The position numbers and the translations under genes are program-made. From contig DFYR01000068.1 in the NCBI GenBank assembly GCA_002383375.1, positions 1 through 55,171 of the forward strand: a DNA stretch of 55,171 nucleotides. Reading direction: 5' to 3'. Below are positions 33,166 through 40,039 of this stretch, piece by piece; the stretch's first letter is position 1; each line of letters begins with the position of its first letter. This DNA comes from Spirochaetaceae bacterium UBA4077 (GTDB lineage: Bacteria; Spirochaetota; Spirochaetia; Treponematales; Rectinemataceae). The notes beneath the pieces were generated by a model. That model was not told where the DNA came from, made no database searches, and was given only the letters and a program-made list of their open reading frames with translations.

Positions 33166-34182
33166 ATGTATAGAGTCGCAGTCGTAGGCGCCCTGGGCGC
33201 CGTAGGCACAGAGATGATCAAAACCCTGGAAGGCAGGAATTTCCCTATCTCCGTCCTTATCCCCATGGACATACCCGAGTTGGCTGGCAAGAAGGTAAAG
33301 TATAAGGGAGCCGATGTCGAAGTGAGGGCCGCAGTCAAGGGAGCGTTCAAGGACGTGGATATCGCCCTCTTCTCCGCCGGCGCGGACGCCAGCCTGGTGC
33401 TGGCCCCAATAGCGGCCTCGGAAGGTGCCGTGGTAGTGGACAACTCCTCGGCCTGGCGCATGGATCCCGGCGTTCCCCTGGTGGTGCCCGAGGTAAATCC
33501 CGACGCCGTGGACGCCCACAAGGGCATCATTGCCAACCCCAACTGCTCTACCATCCAGATGCTGGTGGCCTGCAAGCCCCTTCACGACGCCTACAAGATC
33601 AAGCGCATCGTGGTCTCCACCTATCAGGCGGTCTCCGGCGGCGGCGGCCCGGCCATGCGGGAGCTCGACGCCCAGGCAGGCCAGTACGTCAGGGGCGAAG
33701 AACTCAAGGTATCGGTATTTTCCCGGCAGATTCTCTTCAACGCCATTCCTCAAATCGACGTTTTCCTGGACAACGGCTATACCAAGGAAGAGATGAAGAT
33801 GGTCCACGAAACCCACAAGATCATGGATCCAGCGGTCCAGGTAAGCCCTACTGCGGTCAGGGTGGGAGTTTTCAGAGGCCATTCCGAATCGATCAATATC
33901 GAAACCGAAAAGCCGATAGATATCGCCGAAGCGAAGCGTATCTTAGAAAAGGCTCCAGGGATCAAGGTGATGGACGATCCTTCCAAGCTCCTCTATCCGA
34001 CAGCCCTGGATTGCGATGGCCAGGATGCGGTCTACGTGGGCAGGCTGAGAGCCGATCCCACGGTGTCGAACGGGCTCAATATGTGGGTTGTGGCCGATAA
34101 CTTGCGCAAGGGGGCCGCCCTCAACGCAGTTCAGATCGGAGAGCTTTTAGTCAAGAAAGGCCTTAAAGCCCGGAAAATCTAG
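33166..34182 (+). CDS. asd: Aspartate-semialdehyde dehydrogenase
   Basis: 338 residues. The enzyme interconverts L-aspartyl-4-phosphate and L-aspartate-4-semialdehyde with NADP(H). NADP motif VVGALGAVGTEM (the usual T after VVGA is L here), catalytic Cys127 in IANPNCSTIQML, STYQAVSGGGGPAM, and the active-site His in FRGHSESINIE are all present. AAGGAGA precedes the ATG. It follows the ferredoxin gene with no gap and is followed by the aspartokinase gene 11 bases later. Product and substrate connect directly to DapA encoded 2 kb upstream. Confidence 0.95.
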   Translation: MYRVAVVGALGAVGTEMIKTLEGRNFPISVLIPMDIPELAGKKVKYKGADVEVRAAVKGAFKDVDIALFSAGADASLVLAPIAASEGAVVVDNSSAWRMDPGVPLVVPEVNPDAVDAHKGIIANPNCSTIQMLVACKPLHDAYKIKRIVVSTYQAVSGGGGPAMRELDAQAGQYVRGEELKVSVFSRQILFNAIPQIDVFLDNGYTKEEMKMVHETHKIMDPAVQVSPTAVRVGVFRGHSESINIETEKPIDIAEAKRILEKAPGIKVMDDPSKLLYPTALDCDGQDAVYVGRLRADPTVSNGLNMWVVADNLRKGAALNAVQIGELLVKKGLKARKI

Positions 34183-34193
34183 AAGGAGAGCCT

Positions 34194-35207
34194 GTGGCCC
34201 TTATCGTCCAGAAATTCGGCGGCACCTCCCTGGCCGACCCGGCTTCAAGAGAACTCCTGGCTTCCAAGGTACTAAAGACCCTGGAGGCCGGAGACAAGCT
34301 CATCCTTGTGGTTTCCGCCATGGGGAGAAGGGGAGATCCCTACGCCACCGACACACTCCTGGACCTTCTTGATCAGTATCCCGGCGGCGCCGATGGGCTG
34401 AGCCGGGATCTCATCGCCTCCTGCGGAGAGGCGATCTCTGCCTGTCTCGTCGCTACCTTGCTCAACTCCAAGGGCCTAAAGGCCCTGCCCATGACAGCCT
34501 CCAGCGCGGGCATTTCCGCTGCCGGGGATTTCCAGGATGCCAATCCTGGGAATATCGATACTTCCAAACTGCGCAAAGCCTTGGACGAGGGTGACGTGCC
34601 TGTGGTGACGGGCTTTCAGGGCATCGATGCCTTGGGCCGCGTGCTCACCCTGGGGCGGGGCGGGAGCGACACCAGCGCCGTGGCTATAGCGGGGGCTCTG
34701 GGCGCCGATTTCGTGGATATCTATAAGGATGTGCCGGGAGTCGCCAAGGCGGATCCAAGACTCATTCCCAAGGCGCAATTTATGAAATTTTTAGACTACG
34801 ATTCCATGTTCAGGCTGGCTCGGCACGGGGCCAGGGTCCTCCACGACAAGTCGGCGGACCTGGCACGGAAGCTGGGTATACGCATCAGGGTGCGCTCCAC
34901 CTTCGACGACGGGCCGGGCACCCTTATCGGGCCTTCGGATTCACAGGCCGCACCTGCCGATTTTCTGGGCCTCTCAAGTTCGCCGAACAAGGAAGGCGGC
35001 ATGAAGCTGGTAGCGGTTTTCGCATCGGGTAAGGGCTTCCGAGGCCGCCGGATCGCCGAATCCTTTGCCGAATCCTGGATAGGGAAGGCTGAATCCTTGG
35101 ATACAGGGGATGCTGACGCATGCGGCTTCCTTCTGCCGCAGGATTCATACAGGGAATTCGCGCTGGGACTCTTCGATGTGCTCGAAACAGGATTTAACGG
35201 AAGCTAG
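34194..35207 (+). CDS. lysC: Aspartokinase, short form without clear tandem ACT domains
   Basis: 337 residues, against 400-460 for typical aspartokinases. The amino-acid-kinase domain is intact: IVQKFGGTSLAD at the start, VVSAMGRRGDP, ASCGEAISACLVA, LGRGGSDTSAVAIAGALGADFVDIYKDVPGV and HGARVLHDKSADLARK. After STFDDGPGTLIG (about residue 245) only about 90 residues remain, and the expected paired ACT domains that give lysine/threonine inhibition are not recognisable; at most one degenerate ACT-like segment (GMKLVAVFASGKGF...) remains. It would phosphorylate aspartate (or run in reverse) without normal feedback. The start is GTG at 34194 after AGAAGGAGAG. Confidence 0.85.
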   Translation: MALIVQKFGGTSLADPASRELLASKVLKTLEAGDKLILVVSAMGRRGDPYATDTLLDLLDQYPGGADGLSRDLIASCGEAISACLVATLLNSKGLKALPMTASSAGISAAGDFQDANPGNIDTSKLRKALDEGDVPVVTGFQGIDALGRVLTLGRGGSDTSAVAIAGALGADFVDIYKDVPGVAKADPRLIPKAQFMKFLDYDSMFRLARHGARVLHDKSADLARKLGIRIRVRSTFDDGPGTLIGPSDSQAAPADFLGLSSSPNKEGGMKLVAVFASGKGFRGRRIAESFAESWIGKAESLDTGDADACGFLLPQDSYREFALGLFDVLETGFNGS

Positions 35208-35257
35208 GAAAATCTCCTGGTCCCCGGGGATAGGAGGATCGGCTTCGGAAGAAAAGT

Positions 35258-35300
35258 AAAAAGGGACAGCTTTGGATGTTTCCAAGGCAGCCCCTTTTTG
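35258..35300 (+). terminator. Intrinsic terminator after the aspartokinase gene
   Basis: AAAAAGGG (35258-35265) pairs with CCCCTTTTT (35291-35299), and an inner CTTTGG/CCAAGG stem closes the loop. The T-run follows the stem on the plus strand, as expected for the end of the long TRAP-to-aspartokinase gene series. The A-run on the left also suits termination on the minus strand, where the 36-aa gene ends 12 bases away. Confidence 0.75.
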
Positions 35301-35311
35301 CATTTAACGGC

Positions 35312-35422
35312 TCATTCCTCGGTCTTGGATTCTTTCTTGGCCTTTTTCTCGGCTCTTTTTTCCTTCAGACTTTTTTGCGGCTTCTTTTTTTCCGCCGCCT
35401 TGGGCCTGTCCTGTGATTTCAT
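35312..35422 (-). CDS. Small lysine-rich protein, 36 aa
   Basis: ATG at 35422 to TGA at 35312-35314. The peptide begins MKSQDRPKAAEKKK and ends KKESKTEE; 13 of 36 residues are Lys, and it also contains Glu, Ala and Arg, so it is strongly basic and helical in style with no membrane segment. The ribosome site TAGGAGGA is near-consensus, at 5-6 bases from the ATG, which is the main evidence that it is real. The codons are well formed and the frame ends just before the shared terminator. A TACTAT box lies about 40 bases upstream. The function is unknown; binding to nucleic acid or the ribosome is only a guess from its charge. Confidence 0.65.
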   Translation of the reverse strand: MKSQDRPKAAEKKKPQKSLKEKRAEKKAKKESKTEE

Positions 35423-35488
35423 ATACTTCCTCCTACAAAAGAGAGTCTGCTTCTATAGTATCGACAGCCCTAGCCGGTTTTACAACGT

Positions 35489-36781
35489 CTAGTCTTCCAT
35501 TTTCTTGTTCGGTTCTCCCGAGCGCACCTTGCCCATGACCAGGAAGGCCGCCAGCATGCAGGCCGAGCAGAAGAGGAAGATGCCCCTGTAACCTGCCAGG
35601 TCGATGATAGCGCCGGTGAGCACCGGTGCGAGAATCGCCGCGCCCTGGCTGGCAGTGTAGTAAAGCCCAGTGTAGATGCCCATGGTGCCCCAGCTGGCCA
35701 TCTGCCAGAGCATGGGGAAGGAATTGGTCACTATGGACACCCAGAACATACCAAAGGCGAACATGATGAGCCAGAAACTGTAGAGCCTCAATGAAGCCGA
35801 GAGCCCCGCGCTCAAGGGATCGTGGAAAAAGAGAAGAACCGTAAGCCCAACGATAACCAGAAGACTCGTGCGGATAGTCTTCTTTCGCCCCTTGCGATGG
35901 GCCACATAGCCCGAGGGCAGGGCGAAGATAGCATAGGCCACGCCCACCATGCCCGCTGCCAAGGCTGCGGTTCCTGAGGAGGTGCCTAGGACGTCCAAGG
36001 AGTACTTGCCGATAAAAGGCAGGACTCCCTGATAGCCCAGGAACCAGAGGAAGAGGGAGATCAGTATGAAAAAGGCGCTCTTGTCTTCCTGCCCGGCTAT
36101 GGCCTTGAGGCTGGCGAGAAGAGGTTCCTTCTTTTCCACTGCTGCGTCCCCGCCCTGCTTCTTTTCCTTTACCAAAAGGAATAGAAGCACTACAGCCAGA
36201 ACCACGAGGAGTCCTGCAAGGGGGAAGGGGAGCCTGTCCTTGGTCCTGCCTAGGAGAGGAAGAACGATGTCGATGTCCATGAGGCGGGCAAGGCCGATGG
36301 TGCCCACGATGGTGGCCACACCGCCCATGGTGTTAATCACTCCGTTGGCCTCGGACCTGTATTCCGCCGGTATGAGGTCGGGCATGAGTGCCACCACGGG
36401 ACCCCTCACAGACTGCTTTACTATATTGAGGCCGAAAATGAGGGCCACCAGGGCGCCCAGCGAAATCTCGGCCGCGTAGGGCAGGGAGCCGAAGAATATC
36501 GCGGTCAGGGGCAGAAGGGTGATTATAAAGGGCATGCGTCGCCCAATCCCTGTCCTAGTCCTGTCCGAGATGACGCTGGACAGGGGGATGAGGAAGAGTG
36601 CAAAGATGTTGTCCAGGGTCATGATAAGGCCTACGACGGTCATGGAGGACACGTAGCGTCCCAGGAAGATGGGCACGTAGGTGTCGTAGAGGGGATCCAT
36701 GAGTCCCATGGTGAAAAAGCCGAACCCAATGAGAAATGTGAGTCCCAGGTAGGGCTTGAAACCCTTCTTGTCGTCCTTCAT
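35489..36781 (-). CDS. MFS sugar transporter (SLC45/sucrose-transporter-like)
   Basis: 430 residues with 12 hydrophobic helices split by a charged loop near residues 205-235 (VKEKKQGGDAAVEKKEP). The cytoplasmic loop motif SDRTRTGIGRRMPFI after helix 2-3 is close to the SDR-x-x-x-x-GRRRPFI motif of sucrose/maltose symporters (SUT, SLC45). ALMPDLIPAEYRSEANGVINTMGG is likewise typical. With galactokinase overlapping it (ATGA), galactose or a galactoside is the likely substrate; this is inference. It is the last gene of the minus-strand group carbonic anhydrase-galK-transporter. Confidence 0.87.
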   Translation of the reverse strand: MKDDKKGFKPYLGLTFLIGFGFFTMGLMDPLYDTYVPIFLGRYVSSMTVVGLIMTLDNIFALFLIPLSSVISDRTRTGIGRRMPFIITLLPLTAIFFGSLPYAAEISLGALVALIFGLNIVKQSVRGPVVALMPDLIPAEYRSEANGVINTMGGVATIVGTIGLARLMDIDIVLPLLGRTKDRLPFPLAGLLVVLAVVLLFLLVKEKKQGGDAAVEKKEPLLASLKAIAGQEDKSAFFILISLFLWFLGYQGVLPFIGKYSLDVLGTSSGTAALAAGMVGVAYAIFALPSGYVAHRKGRKKTIRTSLLVIVGLTVLLFFHDPLSAGLSASLRLYSFWLIMFAFGMFWVSIVTNSFPMLWQMASWGTMGIYTGLYYTASQGAAILAPVLTGAIIDLAGYRGIFLFCSACMLAAFLVMGKVRSGEPNKKMED

Positions 36782-38268
36782 CGGCTGCTCCTTAAGGGGT
36801 GCTCAATGCATACGGCGCCGTAGCGCCTGATTTTAATCCAGTACAGGGAATGGATTCCGAAATGCCTCTCCATGAGAGCTTGGTATTCTTCCTTCCGGTG
36901 CGCAGGGATATAGGCCTGAATCGTGCCCGCGAAGCCGCCTCCGTGGATCCTGCAGGCTCCCGTTTCGCCCAGGAAGTCCTCGGTGAGCGCTAAAGCGATG
37001 GCTAGGCTCTGGCCTGTATCCTGCTTTGCCGCGCCGCCAAAGCCTGCGCTTTTTTCAGAGACTTCGCCACTGCCTCGATCCGCAACGCTTCGCTTCGTAT
37101 CCATGAAAGTGGCAGAGGAAGGGTAGATGTTCTGGAGGTACTTGTAGCTCGAATCGCCTGATGCCCGAACGACCTTTAGATAGGCTCCAATGTCCTTGGA
37201 CTCTAGGGCCTTTGCGAGGGCCAAGGGGCGCAGGGTTTCTCCGGTAAAGTGCCAGGCCCTCAGGAATGCTCTGTCGCCGCAGGAAGCCCTGATCTCGGCA
37301 GCCCTGGACAGCAGCTGGCTTCTGGAGATGCCGCAGAGCCTTTGCTTGCCCAGAAGGGCAGCCACGGCCTTCATCTCCCCGGGAATGGATGCGTAGTCTT
37401 CCGTGAGGTCGGCATGGCTGTCGCCGGTCCCGACTATGGCCAGGTTATAGCCGAATTCGCCGGGATCGAAGGAGAGGAGGTTTATCACGGCCTGCCGCGG
37501 ATCAGCGAAATCGATGAGAGCCAGACTGCCCAGGGCGCAGGCGGTCTGGTCCATGAGGCCGCTTGGTTTTCCAAAGTGCCGGTTTTCGGCCTCTCTGCCG
37601 ATCACGGCCAGCCGGGCGGGCGAAACCTCAATCCCCGCGAATACCGCAAAAATGCTGCCGATGAGAACCTCGAAGGCAGCCGAGCTGGACAAGCCCGAAC
37701 CAGGCGGCACGCGGGAATCGATGCAGGCGTCGAAACCTCGCACGGCCATGCTGCCCTTGTCCGATCCCTCGCCGCTGGAAATTCTCTCGGGCGGAGTGGA
37801 TTCCTTGCCGGGTAACTTGGAAAGTCCTTCTGCCATTCCCCGCACCAGGGCTTGGGAGCTGGCTTTTTCCTCAGGCCTGGGGAAAAGCTTGCAAAGATCC
37901 AGCTCGAAGCTGCCGAAACCTTCGGAGTGGATTCTCACGAGGCTGTCGGGCCTGGGCAGGGCCGCGGCGACCATGTCCAGATTCACCGCCGCCGCCAATA
38001 CCATGCCGCCATTGTGGTCTGTGTGGTTGCCGCAGAGCTCGGTACGTCCAGGGGTGGAGAAAAAGAGGGGGGATTCGGCTGATCTTTCGGGGAAGCGCTT
38101 AAAAAAGCCCGCTTCGATTCGTTCATAGCGTCGCATCTGGACGGTCAGCTCATCCGGATCGTAGAGATCGGCCAGGAACCTGAGCTTAGGAATGGATTTC
38201 GAAATGGCGAGCTCCACAGCGTCCTGTCCGGATCCCGGTCCGGACGTGAGAATGCCCTTCGAGTTCAA
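36778..38268 (-). CDS. galK: Galactokinase (GHMP kinase family)
   Basis: 496 residues, about 100 more than E. coli GalK. The three GHMP/galactokinase motifs are present: PGRTELCGNHTDHNGG (residues about 73-88; the E of GEHTDYNGG is N, as in a bacterial subgroup with GGNHTDH), VPPGSGLSSSAAFEVLIG (ATP loop) and CRIHGGGFAGTIQAYIP. The extra length comes from a longer N-terminus and two Ser/Gly-rich inserts (around SSGEGSDKGS and DRGSGEVSEKSAGFGG). The start is TTG at 38268, overlapping the upstream stop (TTGA). It phosphorylates galactose to galactose-1-phosphate; other Leloir genes are not in the window. Confidence 0.9.
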   Translation of the reverse strand: MNSKGILTSGPGSGQDAVELAISKSIPKLRFLADLYDPDELTVQMRRYERIEAGFFKRFPERSAESPLFFSTPGRTELCGNHTDHNGGMVLAAAVNLDMVAAALPRPDSLVRIHSEGFGSFELDLCKLFPRPEEKASSQALVRGMAEGLSKLPGKESTPPERISSGEGSDKGSMAVRGFDACIDSRVPPGSGLSSSAAFEVLIGSIFAVFAGIEVSPARLAVIGREAENRHFGKPSGLMDQTACALGSLALIDFADPRQAVINLLSFDPGEFGYNLAIVGTGDSHADLTEDYASIPGEMKAVAALLGKQRLCGISRSQLLSRAAEIRASCGDRAFLRAWHFTGETLRPLALAKALESKDIGAYLKVVRASGDSSYKYLQNIYPSSATFMDTKRSVADRGSGEVSEKSAGFGGAAKQDTGQSLAIALALTEDFLGETGACRIHGGGFAGTIQAYIPAHRKEEYQALMERHFGIHSLYWIKIRRYGAVCIEHPLRSSR

Positions 38269-38834
38269 GGTCTCTGGTCCTCTTCTTTTTGTGAATCAAG
38301 GCTAGCGAAGGAAGATAGTTGTTTGGTCAGAAGCTTTTCGTGGGCTGCGGCCGCTGCCATCTCACGGTAGTTCTGGGCTGTCTTTTGTATTTTTTCAATC
38401 TCCGTATCTTTGACAGTCCGTACTATTCTGGCCGGATTTCCCAGCACCAGGCTGCGGGGAGGTATTTGCTTGCCCTCCGTCACCAGGGCTCCGGCCCCGA
38501 CGATGGAATCCTCGCCGATCTCCGCCCCATTGAGGATTATCGCTCCCATACCGATCAGGCAGCGATCGGCCACCCTGCAGCCATGAACAATCGCCCCATG
38601 GCCAATGGTTACATCTTCTCCGACGATACAGGGAAGCTCGTGTGCCACGTGGAGTATAGCCCCGTCCTGCACATTAGAGCCCCTGCCCACCACCACGGGA
38701 GCCAGGTCGCCCCTGAGGGTAGCATTGTGCCAGATCGAAGCATCCTCTCCCAGGCGCACATCTCCGGTTAGCGATGCGCTGGGAGCCACATATGCGACAG
38801 CTTCGAGAGCATTGCCTTTTTTCTTGTCCTTCAT
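38265..38834 (-). CDS. Gamma-class carbonic anhydrase-like hexapeptide-repeat protein
   Basis: 189 residues from the ATG at 38834 (MKDKKKGN). The left-handed beta-helix repeats are clear (ASLTGDVRLGEDASIWHNATLRGDLAPVVVG is the family N-terminus), and the three zinc-ligand histidines of gamma-carbonic anhydrases appear in ILHVAHE, TIGHGAIVHG (two His). It resembles YrdA/CaiE/PaaY proteins, which may hydrate CO2 or be acyl-group enzymes. A longer frame reaches 38930 but would begin within the upstream terminator region, so 38834 is chosen. It heads the galK group; the link to galactose is unclear. Confidence 0.82.
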   Translation of the reverse strand: MKDKKKGNALEAVAYVAPSASLTGDVRLGEDASIWHNATLRGDLAPVVVGRGSNVQDGAILHVAHELPCIVGEDVTIGHGAIVHGCRVADRCLIGMGAIILNGAEIGEDSIVGAGALVTEGKQIPPRSLVLGNPARIVRTVKDTEIEKIQKTAQNYREMAAAAAHEKLLTKQLSSFASLDSQKEEDQRP

Positions 38835-38886
38835 GATGCCATAGAATCCCCCGGCCAGGCATGGCCAGTCAAGCTGGACTACAAGC

Positions 38887-38911
38887 AAAAAAAGGCGGCC
38901 CTGAGGCCGCC
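38887..38911 (-). terminator. Intrinsic terminator after the FMN-domain protein gene
   Basis: GGCGGCC (38894-38900) and GGCCGCC (38905-38911) form a 7-bp GC stem with a 4-base loop. On the minus strand it is followed by seven T (38887-38893). It ends transcription of the FMN-binding protein gene and separates it from the galK group. Confidence 0.85.
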
Positions 38912-38968
38912 CTATACCACCGGACCGCACGTATCGATCCGGCGCGTTTAAATTGCCACGAAAAATTC

Positions 38969-39781
38969 TTACTTGGCCGCCTTCAAGGCTTCCAGGGCCA
39001 ATCCCACTGCATTGGCGTAGATGGAGACGCCGGACACCGCATCGGCCTTGCCGTCTTTCTTTACTACAATCTTGGCGGGATCGCCGGCCGCGACGATTGC
39101 TTCACAAAGGCGAGCAGACTGCTCGTACCACTCGCCATTCTTGGCGCCCATCTTATATTTTCCGGTGGCACTCTCAATGATTTTAGACTTGCTGCCCGCC
39201 TTGTTGGAAACGCCGTTCCACACAAGGTCTACAACAGAACCGTTGACCACGGTCACGAGAACGGTTTCCTTCCAGCCGGACTTGTCGAAGTCAGGCTGTT
39301 CATAGTAGTACCAACCATCCTTGTAGGGACCCTTGGCGACAGGCTGTCCGGCTATGGCTTTGCGCACCAGGGTGAAAAACGCGGATACAGACATGGATGC
39401 GCCGGAGATGGCATCGGTCTTGCCGTCCTTGCCATACTTAGAAAAATTAACATCCTGGGTGGAAACGAGGTAGGCAGCGGTCGATTTGGCCTGGGCATCC
39501 CACTCGGCCTTGATCTTGGAAGCCTTGATCATGCCGTATTGGCCGGCTGCTGCCTGGGTCATCTTGTCCTTGGCATAGGCTGCATTCGAAACACCGTTCC
39601 ATGTAGCCTCAATGATCTTTCCGCCGGAAACCTTGAGTACCGCCTGGTTCTTCCATCCGTCGGAAGGAAATGCATCATCTTGGGCAAAATAATAGCCGTC
39701 TTTCACCGAGCCGAGGGAAACCTGTGCGCCGAGTGAAAAAGCAGCGATCGCAAGAAAGAATAGAATAAAAATCCTTTTCAA
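38969..39781 (-). CDS. Secreted protein with two tandem FMN-binding domains
   Basis: 270 residues. A signal peptide (KRIFILFFLAIAAFSLGAQ) is followed by two copies of an FMN-bind module of about 115 residues: VKDGYYFAQDDAFPSDGWKN ... WNGVSN ... KTDAISGAS (S126-S129) and YKDGWYYYEQPDFDKSGWKE ... WNGVSN ... KADAVSGVS. In ApbE-flavinylated proteins the FMN is attached to a Thr/Ser in D-x-x-S/T-G-A-T/S; here both sites end in Ser. The architecture resembles extracytoplasmic flavoproteins such as PplA used in electron export. The start is TTG at 39781 after GGAGGA. The role is inferred: electron transfer outside the membrane. Confidence 0.82.
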   Translation of the reverse strand: MKRIFILFFLAIAAFSLGAQVSLGSVKDGYYFAQDDAFPSDGWKNQAVLKVSGGKIIEATWNGVSNAAYAKDKMTQAAAGQYGMIKASKIKAEWDAQAKSTAAYLVSTQDVNFSKYGKDGKTDAISGASMSVSAFFTLVRKAIAGQPVAKGPYKDGWYYYEQPDFDKSGWKETVLVTVVNGSVVDLVWNGVSNKAGSKSKIIESATGKYKMGAKNGEWYEQSARLCEAIVAAGDPAKIVVKKDGKADAVSGVSIYANAVGLALEALKAAK

Positions 39782-40039
39782 AAGAGTCCTCCGAATAATA
39801 AGGTTACTATAGTGACGGAAAATACCATAATGTGTATAACCTTGACAAGGGTGCTATATAGTGTAATTTATATTTATTTGAGAAATTCATGATGCTTTTA
39901 TATCTTCCTTGCCATTGAGAACCAGCTATGTCCTCGACGGAGTCGTAAAAACCTGAGTAAACCTCGTTCCTTGACAGATAGTCATACAGCCTTTAGGATT
40001 GGTATACTTTGTCACGTTTTAAATCCCAAGGAGTAGCAG
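39782..40039. promoter_or_regulatory. AT-rich divergent promoter region
   Basis: 258 bases between the FMN-protein gene (minus) and the aminotransferase gene (plus). On the minus strand, TTGTCA with an 18-base spacer and TATTTT lies about 40-70 bases before the FMN-protein start. On the plus strand, TATACT (40003-40008) with a weak TAGTCA 18 bases upstream precedes the aminotransferase. A small palindrome CCTTGACAAGG (39840-39850) covers the minus-strand -35. No RNA gene is recognised here. Confidence 0.4.

Noticed and set aside
24143..35207. Calling the region a standard hydroxyproline operon
   Set aside because: No proline-racemase-type 4-hydroxyproline epimerase or ketoglutarate-semialdehyde dehydrogenase is present, and DapA keeps all DHDPS residues. 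The dehydrogenase type is similar, the pathway is not established.
35298..35492. 64-codon plus-strand hydrophobic frame
   Set aside because: It is the complement of the 36-aa Lys-rich gene and overlaps the terminator; its hydrophobicity is the mirror of Lys codons (AAG read as CTT).
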